A stretch of DNA of 58,617 nucleotides from Burkholderiales bacterium. Lineage in GTDB: Bacteria > Pseudomonadota > Gammaproteobacteria > Burkholderiales > Burkholderiaceae_C. The stretch lies in contig CANHVY010000025.1 of assembly GCA_947464185.1 (NCBI GenBank), positions 1-58,617 on the forward strand, read 5' to 3'. Each line of letters opens with the position of its first letter. The first letter of the stretch is position 1. Below, one piece after another: positions 44,229 to 55,419 of this stretch. The position numbers and the translations under genes were made by a program. The notes beneath the pieces were generated by a model, which saw only the letters and a list, made by a program, of their open reading frames with translations, searched no databases and had not been told where the DNA came from.

Positions 44229-45101
44229 TCACCCCAACCGCAATGCCATCACCCCCGCCACGATCACGGCCGCCCCCAGTGCCCGCTGGGCACCGAAGCG
44301 CTCCTTGAGCATGAGCGTGCCCAGTACGGTGGCGAACAGCACCGAGGTCTCGCGCAGCGCGGCCACGCTGGCGACGGGAGCACGGGTCATGGCCCAAAGG
44401 GCAATGGCGTAGGAGCCGATGGAGGCCGCGCCGCCCAGAGTGGCCAAGGGCCAGCGCTCGCGGGCGTAAGCAACCAGCACCTTGCGGCCAAGCGGGCCGC
44501 GCCGCCACCACAGCAGCAGCGGGTAGGGAAATCCATCGAGGACGAAGAGCCACATCACATAGCTCAAGACCTCGGTGACCGACGGCCCGGCCTGGCGTAC
44601 GCCCAGGCCGTCGACGAAGGTGTAGGCAGCGATGATGGCGGCGTTGGCAAAGGCAAAGGCCAAGGCCTTGCCGTGATGCAGCGCCTGACCCGGGTGAGCC
44701 AGCCCCACCAGGGCCACGCCCAGCGTGATGCCGATGATGCCCAGCCAGGCGCCGGCCGATGGCACCTCGCCGATGACGGCCGCGCTGCCGAGTGCCACGA
44801 ACAGCGGCGCCACCCCTCGCATGATGGGGTAGGTGAGCCCGAATTCACCATGCTGGTATGCCCCGGCCAGCGCCACGTAGTAGCCCACGTGGATGACCAG
44901 CGACGCTGCCATGAAGGGCCAGCACTGCGCAGGGGGCAGACCCACCCACAGCGCCACGGGCAATGCCACCACAGCGCCCAGAAAGTGCACCAGCGCGGTG
45001 TCCGCCTGCTTGTCGTCTGAAGACTTGACCAGCGCGTTCCAGCCCGCGTGCAACAGCGCGCCGCACAAGACGGCGAGCACCACGGGCCAGGTGAGCGTCA
45101 C
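44229..45101 (-). CDS. EamA-family transporter in the phosphonate locus
   Basis: A 290-residue DMT-superfamily protein with about ten membrane helices. EamA stretches include HAGWNALVKSSDDKQADTAL, HGEFGLTYPIMRGVAPLFVA and SVLFATVLGTLMLKERFG. Related DMT proteins are often annotated in aminoethylphosphonate gene sets. The GTG start overlaps the stop of the HD-oxygenase gene (GTGA), so it is coupled to phosphonate breakdown. It may export a product or import a phosphonate; the direction is not known. Confidence 0.85.
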   Translation of the reverse strand: MTLTWPVVLAVLCGALLHAGWNALVKSSDDKQADTALVHFLGAVVALPVALWVGLPPAQCWPFMAASLVIHVGYYVALAGAYQHGEFGLTYPIMRGVAPLFVALGSAAVIGEVPSAGAWLGIIGITLGVALVGLAHPGQALHHGKALAFAFANAAIIAAYTFVDGLGVRQAGPSVTEVLSYVMWLFVLDGFPYPLLLWWRRGPLGRKVLVAYARERWPLATLGGAASIGSYAIALWAMTRAPVASVAALRETSVLFATVLGTLMLKERFGAQRALGAAVIVAGVMALRLG

Positions 45102-45655
45102 GAGGCGCGGACGCCGAGCGCACAGCGCCGCGCGCGGGCCATGAAGTGCGACAACGGCGGCGTGGGCGCACCCGCCGTCTTGGCCAGATCGTCCCAGATG
45201 CGCAGGCGCACGGCATCGGGCGCACCTGCACGGGCGATGAACGCCTGGGCCTGTTCATCGCTGAAGGTGCCACCCTGCAGCTTCAAGCTGCGCCTGGAGT
45301 CCTCGGACAGGGCCTCGTGGTACCCGGGCCGGGTGGCGCAAAGGTAGCGCTTGGCGTCCACATGCAGCTGGATGCCGCCCAGCACCCGCTCGCCAAACAG
45401 GCCGCGCAGAAAGGGCAGCGCGGCGTACTGGTGCACGTCGTCCACCCCACGCAGCGTGGGGGTCTCGCCCAGGTCTTGCAGAAGGTGCCCCAGGTCGTGC
45501 AGGAAGGCGGCCGTCACCAGTTCGTCGTCGGCCCCTTCGGCCTCGGCCAGTGCGGCGCACTGCAGCGCGTGCTCCAGCTGCGTCACGGGCTCGCCGCTGT
45601 ACTGCTCTGCGCCACGGCGGGCGAACAGGGCTTCGATGTCTTGGAGGGTCAGCAC
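45098..45655 (-). CDS. phnZ: PhnZ-like HD-domain mixed-valent di-iron oxygenase
   Basis: A 185-residue HD-domain protein. PhnZ residues are all in register: Tyr19 and Glu22 (EQYSGEP, the lid pair), His29 (QLEHALQ), His53-Asp54 and His57 (FLHDLGHLL), then His in DVHQYAA, His/Lys in HVDAKRYL and Asp in IWDDLAK. PhnZ splits (R)-1-hydroxy-2-aminoethylphosphonate to glycine and phosphate; the relative TmpB acts on the trimethylated analogue. The hydroxylase that makes this substrate is not in the window. GGAAAG precedes the GTG start. Confidence 0.85.
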   Translation of the reverse strand: MLTLQDIEALFARRGAEQYSGEPVTQLEHALQCAALAEAEGADDELVTAAFLHDLGHLLQDLGETPTLRGVDDVHQYAALPFLRGLFGERVLGGIQLHVDAKRYLCATRPGYHEALSEDSRRSLKLQGGTFSDEQAQAFIARAGAPDAVRLRIWDDLAKTAGAPTPPLSHFMARARRCALGVRAS

Positions 45656-45747
45656 GGCAGGGGTCTTTCCAATGGTCAGCCGATACGCGCCACCCTTACG
45701 AACGGGGGGCTGACTTACAGCAGGTTGATCGGTCAGGCCGCAAGCGC

Positions 45748-47169
45748 TCAGGCCCACGGCAGCGAGTAGGTCTTGACGTTGGTGAAGCTCTTCATGGCCT
45801 CCTGCACGCCTTCCTTGTAGCCCAGGCCCGAGTCCTTGATGCCGCCAAAGGGCGTGAGCTCCAGCCGGTACCCTGGCACCTCGCGCACGTTGACCGTGCC
45901 CACGTTCAGCTCGCTCACGAAGCGGGTGATGTAGTCCATGCGGTTGGTGCACACCGCAGACGACAGGCCGTAGGCCGTGCCATTGCTGATGCGGATGGCC
46001 TCATCGATGTGGGCGAAGGTGACGATGGGCGAGACGGGGCCGAAGGTCTCTTCCTTGACCACCAGCATCTCGGGGCGCACCCGGTCGATGACCGTGGGCG
46101 CGAACAGGGCGCCTTCGCGCTGGTGGCCCGCCAGCAGCCGCGCGCCCTGGGCCAGGGCCTCGTCCACGCGCTGCTCGAAGTGCCGGGCCGCGGCCTCATC
46201 GATGACCGTGCCCATCTCCACCTTCGGGTTTGACGGGTCACCGTAGCTCCAAGCACGGGTCTTGTCCACCACCAGATCGGTGAAGCGCTGGGCTACCGCC
46301 TCATGCACCAGCATGCGCTTGACCGCCGTGCAGCGCTGGCCCGAGTTCTTGTACGAGCCCTGCACCGCCAGAGTGGAAGCCTCGTCCAGATCGGCGTCTT
46401 CCATCACGATGATGGGGTCGTTGCCGCCCAGCTCCAGCACGATGCGCCGGTAACTGGCCTTGGCCGCGATGTACTTCCCAATCGGCACGCCACCTGTGAA
46501 GGTGACCAGATCCACGGCGGGGTTCGTGATCAGCTCGTCGGCGATCTCCGCCGGGTCCCCGGTGACCACGCTGAGCATCTCGCCGGGCAGCCCCGCCTCG
46601 TACAGGATGTCGGCGAACAGGTAGGCCGACAGCGGCACCTTCTCCGAGGGCTTGAGCACCATGCGGTTGTTGGTGGCCACCGAAGGCACCACCTTGTGGG
46701 CCACCTGGTTCATCGGGTGGTTGAAGGGGGTGATGGCGGTGATCACGCCCAGGAGCGGGTCGCGCTGGGTGAAGACGCGGCGCTTGCGGCCGTGCGGCGT
46801 GATGTCGCAGGAGAAGATCTGCCCGTCGTCACGCAGGCACTCGTTGGCGCCGAACATCAGCACATCGGCCACGCGGCCGGCCTCGTAGGTGCTGTCCTTC
46901 ATCGACAAGCCGCACTCGGCGGTGATGAGCGCAGCAATCTGCGGCACACGCTCGCGCACGAGGGCCGCTGCCTTGTTCAGGATGTTGGCGCGCTCAAAGC
47001 GGCTCAGGCGCGCCTTGTAGGCCTGCGCGATGCGAAAGGCCTCGCGCACCTGTTCCAGGCTGGCCTTGGGCACGGTGCCCACCACGGCGTTGGTGAAGGG
47101 GTTGAGGACCTCGATGTGGCGGTTGCAGGCCACCTTCTGGCCGGCGATGCGCAGTTGTTCCTGGATCAT
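45748..47169 (-). CDS. phnY: Phosphonoacetaldehyde dehydrogenase
   Basis: A 473-residue aldehyde dehydrogenase that oxidises phosphonoacetaldehyde to phosphonoacetate with NAD. Catalytic Cys280 is in YKNSGQRCTAVKR and the Glu in VLELGGND. Arg99 (EAGRVADVL) and His151 (TPFNHPMNQ) correspond to residues that bind the phosphonate in characterised PhnY. It lies between phnA (upstream) and the phnZ-like gene on the minus strand, and phnW on the other strand supplies its substrate. This is the dehydrogenase called PhnY, not the 2-oxoglutarate hydroxylase called PhnY*. Confidence 0.93.
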   Translation of the reverse strand: MIQEQLRIAGQKVACNRHIEVLNPFTNAVVGTVPKASLEQVREAFRIAQAYKARLSRFERANILNKAAALVRERVPQIAALITAECGLSMKDSTYEAGRVADVLMFGANECLRDDGQIFSCDITPHGRKRRVFTQRDPLLGVITAITPFNHPMNQVAHKVVPSVATNNRMVLKPSEKVPLSAYLFADILYEAGLPGEMLSVVTGDPAEIADELITNPAVDLVTFTGGVPIGKYIAAKASYRRIVLELGGNDPIIVMEDADLDEASTLAVQGSYKNSGQRCTAVKRMLVHEAVAQRFTDLVVDKTRAWSYGDPSNPKVEMGTVIDEAAARHFEQRVDEALAQGARLLAGHQREGALFAPTVIDRVRPEMLVVKEETFGPVSPIVTFAHIDEAIRISNGTAYGLSSAVCTNRMDYITRFVSELNVGTVNVREVPGYRLELTPFGGIKDSGLGYKEGVQEAMKSFTNVKTYSLPWA

Positions 47170-47238
47170 GGGTACGGGTCTCTGGGTGCGTTGAAGAGTG
47201 TGTTCGGCAGGGCCCCGGGCAGCGGCAGGCTCAGCGCC

Positions 47239-49310
<2,072 letters not shown>

Positions 49311-49338
49311 GGACGCCATTGGAGCGCCGGGATCGCAG

Positions 49339-49350
49339 ATTGTCAACAAT
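49339..49350. promoter_or_regulatory. Candidate GntR operator in the divergent phosphonate promoter
   Basis: ATTGTCAACAAT is an inverted repeat with 5-base arms, 20-30 bases upstream of the gntR start. A partly similar stretch (ATCGTTGACATCG) follows at about 49359-49371 and includes TTGACA, a possible -35 element for the importer genes. The position fits a repressor acting on both directions. Confidence 0.4.
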
Positions 49351-49446
49351 CGACAAATCATCGTTGACATCGCACCATCGCCGATGCACGATGCCGTCCC
49401 GACCCGTCTGTGCGCGGTCAAGGGGTGCGCCCACGAATTGTCCATG

Positions 49447-49464
49447 CCGTCACCGAACGGTCAT
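49447..49464 (+). promoter_or_regulatory. Pho-box-like site upstream of the AEP importer
   Basis: Two 7-base units, CCGTCAC and CGGTCAT, are separated by CGAA, giving the 11-base period of PhoB boxes (CTGTCAT-N4-CTGTCAT). They match 5 of 7 and 6 of 7 positions. The site lies 55 bases before the binding-protein ATG. Phosphate control of a phosphonate importer would make sense, but the match is modest. Confidence 0.35.
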
Positions 49465-49519
49465 GACGAGGGTGGCATCCTTCCTGGTTCTCGTCACTTC
49501 ACTCCCTGAGGAGTCCTTC

Positions 49520-50557
49520 ATGCGACTGTCCCGCCTGTCATTCATCACCAGCGTCGTGTTCAGCCTGTTGTCGGGCGCGGCCCTGGCCCAGAAGACCCAG
49601 CTGCTGGTCTACACCGCGCTGGAGACCGACCAGCTCAAGGCCTACCAGGAGGCCTTCAACAAGGTCGAGCCCAACATCGAGATCAAGTGGGTGCGGGACT
49701 CCACGGGCGTGATCACGGCCAAGCTGCTGGCCGAAAAGGGCAACCCCCAGGCCGACGCCATCATGGGCGTGGCCGCTTCCAGCTTGGCGCTGCTGGACAA
49801 GAACGGCATGCTGGAGCCCTACGCGCCGCTGAACCTGGACGCCATCATGTCCAAGTACCGCGACAAGAAGAACCCGCCGGCCTGGTGGGGCATGGACGTG
49901 TGGGGCGCCACCATCTGCTTCAACACGGTGGAAGCGCAGAAGCGCAACATCCCCAAGCCCGAGACCTGGAAGGACCTGCTCAAGCCGGCCTACAAGGGCC
50001 AGATCGTGATGCCCAACCCGGCCTCCTCCGGCACGGGCTTCTTCGACGTGACCGCGTGGCTCACGCTCTTCGGTGATGACAACGGCAAGGGCGGCGGGTG
50101 GAAGTACATGGACGGTCTGCACGAGAACATCGCGCAGTACACCCATTCCGGCTCCAGACCGTGCAACATGGCCGCTGCCGGCGAGTACGTGGTCGGTATC
50201 TCGTTCGAGTACCGGGCGAATGCCAACAAGGCCCGCGGCGCCCCGATCGACCTCGTGTTCCCGAAGGAAGGCCTGGGCTGGGACCTGGAAGCCTTTGCCA
50301 TCCACAAGGGCACCAAGAAGCTGGACGCCGCCAAGAAGCTCGCCAACTGGGCCTCGAGCAAGGACGCGATGATCCTGTACGGAAAGAACTTCGCGATCAC
50401 GGCCCAACCCGGTGTCGCCCCGCCGCTGCCCAACATTCCGAAGGACTACGAGTCGCGTCTGGTGAAGATGGACTTCACCTGGGCAGCCGAGAACCGCGAA
50501 CGCATCCTGGCCGAGTGGACCAGGCGTTACGACGCCAAGTCCGAGAAGCGCCGTTAA
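49520..50557 (+). CDS. 2-aminoethylphosphonate ABC transporter substrate-binding protein
   Basis: A 345-residue periplasmic binding protein with signal peptide RLSFITSVVFSLLSGAALA. It belongs to the iron/AEP-type SBP_bac family (AfuA/PhnS-like): LLVYTALETDQLKAYQEAF, WVRDSTGVITAKLLAEKGNP, MPNPASSGTGFFDVTAWL and VVGISFEYRANANKARG. AEP importers and ferric-iron importers share this fold; here the phosphonate catabolic genes on both sides point to AEP. GAGG precedes the ATG at 49520. Confidence 0.9.
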   Translation: MRLSRLSFITSVVFSLLSGAALAQKTQLLVYTALETDQLKAYQEAFNKVEPNIEIKWVRDSTGVITAKLLAEKGNPQADAIMGVAASSLALLDKNGMLEPYAPLNLDAIMSKYRDKKNPPAWWGMDVWGATICFNTVEAQKRNIPKPETWKDLLKPAYKGQIVMPNPASSGTGFFDVTAWLTLFGDDNGKGGGWKYMDGLHENIAQYTHSGSRPCNMAAAGEYVVGISFEYRANANKARGAPIDLVFPKEGLGWDLEAFAIHKGTKKLDAAKKLANWASSKDAMILYGKNFAITAQPGVAPPLPNIPKDYESRLVKMDFTWAAENRERILAEWTRRYDAKSEKRR

Positions 50558-50560
50558 GAC

Positions 50561-51667
50561 GTGCCCTCGTTTCTCAAGCTCGAGGGCATCGAGAAGCGCT
50601 TCGGCACGTTCACCGCTCTGAAGGGCGTCGATCTGGAGATCGAGCAGGGGGAGTTCGTCTGCTTCCTCGGCCCTTCAGGCTGTGGCAAGACCACGCTGCT
50701 GCGCATCATCGCGGGCCTGGAAGCCCAGAGCGCGGGACGCATCGAGCAGGCCGGCCGGGACATCTCTCGCCTGCCGCCGTCGGCCCGCGACTACGGCATC
50801 GTCTTTCAGTCCTATGCCCTGTTTCCCAACCTAACGGTGGCCGACAACGTAGGTTACGGCCTGGTCAACCGCAAGATGCCGAAGTTTCAGGTGCGGCAAC
50901 GGGTGGAGGAACTGGTGCGTTTGGTCGGCCTGCCGGGCAGCGAGGGCAAGGTGCCGTCGCAACTGTCAGGGGGCCAGCAACAGCGTATCGCGTTGGCACG
51001 CGCGCTGGCCACCGCTCCCGGACTGTTGCTGCTGGACGAACCGCTGTCGGCGCTCGACGCCATCGTACGGGTGCATCTGCGCCAGGAGATCCGCAGCCTG
51101 CAACGCACGCTGGGCGTGACCACCATCATGGTGACGCACGACCAGGAGGAAGCGCTGTCGGTGGCGGACCGCATCGTGGTCATGAACCACGGCGTGATCG
51201 AGCAGGTGGGCACACCGCAACAGGTCTACCGCGAGCCGGCCAGCCCTTTCGTGGCGGACTTCGTGGGCCGGGTCAACGTGCTGTCCGGGCAGGTGGATGC
51301 GGCCGGTCATCTGCGTGTGGGCGATGCCGTGCTGCAGTTCGGGTTGGTGCAAGGGCAGGCCCGGCCGCGCGGACAGGACCTCAAGGTCTACCTGAGACCG
51401 GAGGACGTGCTGGCGCAGCCCCTGCCGCCAGGCAGCGCGATGCCCGAGGCCTTTGAGCCGGGGGCCTCCAACGTCTTGGCTGCCCGCATCGACAAGATCG
51501 AGTTCCTGGGCGCTTATTGCCTGGCCCGCGTGACCAGCGCCAGCCTGGGCGAACAAGGGCTCACCACCGTCTTGTCCATGAACTTCCTGGCAGAGCACGG
51601 ACTGAGCGTCGGCAGTGCGCTGGCCCTGCGCCTGCTGCCAGACCGCATCAGGTGTTTCGAGCAGTGA
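50561..51667 (+). CDS. 2-aminoethylphosphonate ABC transporter ATPase
   Basis: A 368-residue ATPase with Walker A GPSGCGKTT, Q-loop IVFQSYALFPNLTV, signature LSGGQQQRIALARAL, Walker B LLLLDEPLSALDA and switch His in VTHDQEEALS. The C-terminal TOBE-like domain (KVYLRPEDVL, NVLAARIDKIEFLG) is typical of AEP/iron/putrescine ATPases. It starts with GTG 3 bases after the binding-protein stop and is followed by the permease gene. Confidence 0.9.
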   Translation: MPSFLKLEGIEKRFGTFTALKGVDLEIEQGEFVCFLGPSGCGKTTLLRIIAGLEAQSAGRIEQAGRDISRLPPSARDYGIVFQSYALFPNLTVADNVGYGLVNRKMPKFQVRQRVEELVRLVGLPGSEGKVPSQLSGGQQQRIALARALATAPGLLLLDEPLSALDAIVRVHLRQEIRSLQRTLGVTTIMVTHDQEEALSVADRIVVMNHGVIEQVGTPQQVYREPASPFVADFVGRVNVLSGQVDAAGHLRVGDAVLQFGLVQGQARPRGQDLKVYLRPEDVLAQPLPPGSAMPEAFEPGASNVLAARIDKIEFLGAYCLARVTSASLGEQGLTTVLSMNFLAEHGLSVGSALALRLLPDRIRCFEQ

Positions 51668-51719
51668 GCACTGCACCGGCCACCGAACTGCACTGCAAGT
51701 ACCGCAGGCGGGAGGACGC

Positions 51720-53438
51720 GTGGCCAGCCTGATCGCCAACGGGGCCTCCGGTCCCGAGGTACGGCTGCAGGCCACGCTCAGTGATCGCGTGGCCTGGACG
51801 GCGCTGGGCGTCGTGGCCCTGCTGCTGCTGGCCTTCCTGGCCGCACCGCTGCTGGCCATCCTGGCGCAATCGGTGCAGAGCAGCGAAGGCCGGTTCGTGG
51901 GGCTGAACAATTTCGTCAGCTATGCCAAGTCGCCCGCATTGCTGCAGTCGCTGTGGAACAGCTTTTGGGTTTCAGCCCTGGTCACCGTGGTGGCGGTGCC
52001 CAGCGCGTTCGCATTTGCTTACGCCCTGACCCGCAGTTGCATGCCGGCCAAGCCGCTGTTCCGCGGCATTTCGCTCATTCCGCTGCTGGCCCCTACGCTG
52101 CTGCCGGCCATCTCGCTGATCTACTGGTTCGGCAACCAGGGGGTGTTGAAGCAGGTGCTGGTGGCCCTGGGGATTGCCGAGATCTACGGCGCACCGGGCA
52201 TCGTCCTGGCCGAGATCTTTGCCGTGTTTCCCCACGCCTTGATGATCCTGGTGACAGCCCTCACTGCCGCGGATGCGCGGCTGTACGAAGCGGCGGACGC
52301 CATGGGGACCTCGGCCCTTCGCAAGTTCATGACCATCACACTGCCCGGCGCCAAGTACGGCCTGATCAGCGCCAGCCTGGTGGTGTTCACGCTGGTGATG
52401 ACGGACTTCGGCGTGCCCAAGGTGATCGGCGGCAACTTCAATGTGCTGGCCACCGATGTGTTCAAGCTCGTCATCGGCCAGCAGGATTTCCAGCGCGGCG
52501 CCGTGGTGGCGTTGCTGCTGCTGGCCCCTGCGGTGCTGACCTTCGCGGTAGACCACCTGGTGCAGCGCAAGCAGATGGCCATGCTCAGTGCCCGCGCCGT
52601 GCCGCTGCGGCCGCGCCGCGCGCCTGTGTTCGACGCCCTGATGACCGGCTACTGCGCCGTGGTGGCGCTGCTGGTACTGGCGGTGCTGGGCATGACGGTG
52701 TTCGCATCCTTCGCGAGCTTCTGGCCCTACAACCTCGCCCCCAGCCTGCAGCACTATCGGATGGCCCTGTTCGACGCGGAGTTTGGCGAAGGCTTCGCCA
52801 ACAGCATGACGATGGCTGGCGGCACGGCGCTGTTCGGCACGGCGCTGGTGTTCATGGGTGCCTATCTGCTGGAGAAGACGCCTGGACCCGCTCCGCTGCG
52901 CGCCGGTGTAAGGCTGCTGGCCATGCTGCCGATGGCGGTGCCCGGGCTGGTGCTGGGCCTGGGCTACATCTTCTTTTTCAACGAACCCGCCAATCCGCTG
53001 AACGGTCTGTACCACACGATGGCGCTGCTCACACTCTGCACCATCATCCACTTCTACACCACGGGGCACCTGACGGCGGTGACGGCGCTGAAGGCGATGG
53101 ACGCGGAGTTCGAGTCGGTTTCGGCGTCGCTGAAGGTGCCCTTCTGGACCACTTTGCGCCGGGTGACCCTGCCCATCTGCACACCGGCCCTGGTGGACAT
53201 TGCGCGCTACTTCTTCGTCAACGCCATGACCACTGTCTCGGCCGTGGTGTTCTTGTACTCGCCCGAGACCAAGGTGGCCTCGATTGCCATCCTGAATCTT
53301 GATGAAGCCGGCGAGACAGGCGCGGCCGCGGCTTGCGCGGTGATGATCGTCGCCGCCTCGGCCGTGGCCACCTCGCTGTTCTGGCTGCTCTCGCGGCTGG
53401 TGGAGCGGCGTACCCAGGCTTGGAAGCGGGGAACGTGA
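51720..53438 (+). CDS. 2-aminoethylphosphonate ABC transporter fused permease
   Basis: A 572-residue permease made of two fused BPD_transp_1 halves with about twelve membrane helices. Each half has an EAA-type loop: YEAADAMGTSALRKFMTITL in the first and EFESVSASLKVPFWTTLRRV in the second. The fused form is normal for AEP and AfuB-type importers. GTG at 51720 is chosen because GGGAGGA lies directly upstream; the frame is open further up within the ATPase gene. It completes the importer. Confidence 0.9.
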   Translation: MASLIANGASGPEVRLQATLSDRVAWTALGVVALLLLAFLAAPLLAILAQSVQSSEGRFVGLNNFVSYAKSPALLQSLWNSFWVSALVTVVAVPSAFAFAYALTRSCMPAKPLFRGISLIPLLAPTLLPAISLIYWFGNQGVLKQVLVALGIAEIYGAPGIVLAEIFAVFPHALMILVTALTAADARLYEAADAMGTSALRKFMTITLPGAKYGLISASLVVFTLVMTDFGVPKVIGGNFNVLATDVFKLVIGQQDFQRGAVVALLLLAPAVLTFAVDHLVQRKQMAMLSARAVPLRPRRAPVFDALMTGYCAVVALLVLAVLGMTVFASFASFWPYNLAPSLQHYRMALFDAEFGEGFANSMTMAGGTALFGTALVFMGAYLLEKTPGPAPLRAGVRLLAMLPMAVPGLVLGLGYIFFFNEPANPLNGLYHTMALLTLCTIIHFYTTGHLTAVTALKAMDAEFESVSASLKVPFWTTLRRVTLPICTPALVDIARYFFVNAMTTVSAVVFLYSPETKVASIAILNLDEAGETGAAAACAVMIVAASAVATSLFWLLSRLVERRTQAWKRGT

Positions 53439-53469
53439 GGGCAGTGGCTTTGAGTTCATGCGCGGCTTC

Positions 53470-53613
53470 TCGTTGCAGCGCTGCGAGCCGGGAGTCGTTG
53501 CGCTGCGGCGACTGCGGTTCTTCTGCCGCTGGGAGTCAGGAAGCGCTACGCCGCGGCGACTGCAGTACTTCTGTCGCTGCGAGACAGGAGACGGTGCGCT
53601 GCGGCGCTTCGGC
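53470..53613 (+). repeat. Three degenerate 48-bp tandem repeats
   Basis: Three units (53470-53517, 53518-53565 and 53566-53613) share a pattern that in one frame reads x-x-x-R-(C/W)-E-x-G-x-x-x-x-R-R-x-x. Key shared bases are CGCTG(C/G)GAG, then GGA, then (G/C)CG(G/C)TGCGGCG. They begin the gap of about 800 bases between the permease and phnW. No start, ribosome site or family supports translation. Confidence 0.6.
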
Positions 53614-54083
53614 GGGTCGGCCGGCCCACGGGGCCGGCTGCCCTGCGGTGCTCGGGGTCGAGGCCCCGCCGTCGAACTCGCTTCGCGCCCATTGGGCGCT
53701 GCGCTCAGACAGCGACGGCGAGTTGGTTCACGAAGCGCGCTGCGCGCGCAGGCCCCGACCCCTGCGCTCCTCGGCGACCCTCAGGCGCGCCGCAGCACAC
53801 CACCTCCCGCCTCGCGGACTCATGCAGGGAGGCAACGCCAGAACGCAGTGCGTGCGCAAGCATTCCGGATTGGCCACTTACTCAAGCCCCTCGCGGGAGC
53901 GGGGGCCTGGGGGCGGGGACGTTGGGAGCGGCGAGAAGCGCAGCGCCCGGGTCCGCGCGCGCAGCGCGCCTCCCAGACTGATCCGCCGTCGCTGTCCGAG
54001 CGCAGCGGCCCAGGGCCGCGAAGCGAGTTCGACGGCGCGACCCGGGCGCGAGCATCGCAGCGGCGTCGGCCCACAGGCCGACC
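53614..54083. repeat. Pair of large imperfect inverted repeats between the AEP permease and phnW
   Basis: Arm A (about 53614-53780) and arm B (about 53922-54083) are imperfect inverted copies of one element. Exact matches include a 19-base block (53669-53687 against 54017-54035) and a 13-base block (53708-53720 against 53984-53996). About 140 bases lie between the arms. The remaining gap, 54084-54235, shows GC-rich sequence with a short ACGCAGAACACGCAGAACAC repeat and no gene. Confidence 0.7.
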
Positions 54084-54235
54084 GCTCCCGCCGGCCCTGC
54101 ACGCAGGCCACCGCTGTCGCGAGGCGAGCGCCACACAGGCCACTCATGCCGCGCGCGTGAAGCCCACAAAGCACGCAGAACACGCAGAACACCGGCCACA
54201 CAACCCGCTGCACCCATCCGACAAGAGAAACCCTC

Positions 54236-55354
54236 ATGGACCGCGACCGCATCCTCCTCACTCCCGGGCCCCTGACCACCACGCTGCGCACCAAGCTGGC
54301 GATGCTCAAGGACTGGGGCTCCTGGGACGCCGACTTCAACGCCGTCACGGCCAGCGTGCGCAGCCGCCTGCTGGACATCGTGCACGGCCAGGACAGCCAC
54401 GTGGTCGTGCCCCTGCAAGGCAGCGGCACCTTCAGCGTGGAAGCCGCGGTGGCCACCGTGGTGCCGCGCGACGGCCATGTGCTGGTGCCCGACAACGGCG
54501 CCTACTGCAAGCGCGCGGCCAAGCTGTCGCAGATGATGGGCCGCCAGGCCACGCTGATGCCGGTGCCCGAAGACCGGCCCGTCGATGCCGCTGCGGTGGA
54601 GGCCCAACTCCAGGCCGACCCCCGCATCACCCACGTCATCCTCATCCACTGCGAAACCGGTACCGGTGTGGAAAACCCGCTGGCCGCCGTGGCGCAGGTC
54701 TGCGAGCGACACGGCAAGGGCCTGATCGTCGACGCCATGAGCAGCTTTGCGGCCCTGCCCATCGACGCCCGCAGCACGCGCTTCGATGCGCTGATTGCCG
54801 CCAGCGGCAAGTGCCTGGAGGGCGTGCCCGGCATGGGCTTCGTCTTCATCCGCAAGGCCATCCTGGACGCCTGCGCCGGCAACAGCCAGAGCCTGGCCAT
54901 GGACCTGCACGACCAGCATGTCTACATGGGCAAGACCGGGCAGTGGCGCTTCACGCCGCCCACGCACGTGGTGGTGGCGCTGTCCGAGGCCATCACCCAG
55001 TTCGTCGAAGAAGGTGGCCAGCCGGCACGCCTGGCGCGCTACACCCAGAACTGCCAGGCCCTGACCGAAGGAATGGCCGCACTCGGCTTCAAGCCCTTCC
55101 TGGACCCGGCCGTCCAGGCCCCCATCATCGTCACCTTCCACGCCCCGGCGCACCCGGCCTACGACTTCAAGCGCTTCTACGAGGCCGCCAAGGCCCGCGG
55201 GTTCCTCCTCTATCCGGGCAAACTCACGCAGGTGGAGACTTTCCGGGTCGGCTGCATCGGCGCCATCGGGCCTCACGAGATGCGCCAGGCGGTGAACGCC
55301 GTGCGCGAGACCCTGGCCGAGATGGGCATCCCGGACGGCACGCCGGCGCTCTGA
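54236..55354 (+). CDS. phnW: 2-aminoethylphosphonate--pyruvate transaminase
   Basis: A 372-residue class V PLP aminotransferase that converts AEP and pyruvate to phosphonoacetaldehyde and alanine. It opens [20 protein letters not shown], contains [20 protein letters not shown] and [13 protein letters not shown], and has the PLP Lys192 in [16 protein letters not shown]. The C-terminal [20 protein letters not shown] is typical of PhnW. It feeds PhnY encoded on the opposite strand. It is separated from the importer genes by repeat DNA, so it may have its own promoter. Confidence 0.95.
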   Translation: MDRDRILLTPGPLTTTLRTKLAMLKDWGSWDADFNAVTASVRSRLLDIVHGQDSHVVVPLQGSGTFSVEAAVATVVPRDGHVLVPDNGAYCKRAAKLSQMMGRQATLMPVPEDRPVDAAAVEAQLQADPRITHVILIHCETGTGVENPLAAVAQVCERHGKGLIVDAMSSFAALPIDARSTRFDALIAASGKCLEGVPGMGFVFIRKAILDACAGNSQSLAMDLHDQHVYMGKTGQWRFTPPTHVVVALSEAITQFVEEGGQPARLARYTQNCQALTEGMAALGFKPFLDPAVQAPIIVTFHAPAHPAYDFKRFYEAAKARGFLLYPGKLTQVETFRVGCIGAIGPHEMRQAVNAVRETLAEMGIPDGTPAL

Positions 55355-55419
55355 CGCGCCTCCCAACACCGCCCTGCCCGAGCCCAGAACACCGAGCGCC
55401 CATGCAACAGGAGACCCTG

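Noticed and set aside
49473..49488. Possible sigma-54 promoter (TGGCATCCTTCCTGGT) before the AEP importer
   Set aside because: It has GG at the -12 element in place of the required GC, and no NtrC dyad lies upstream.
53458..55419. Open frame running from the repeat region into the glutamine-synthetase-like gene, which would give a 1113-residue protein
   Set aside because: The upstream part overlaps phnW in another frame and repeat DNA. The true start at 55420 has a ribosome site and matches the family N-terminus.
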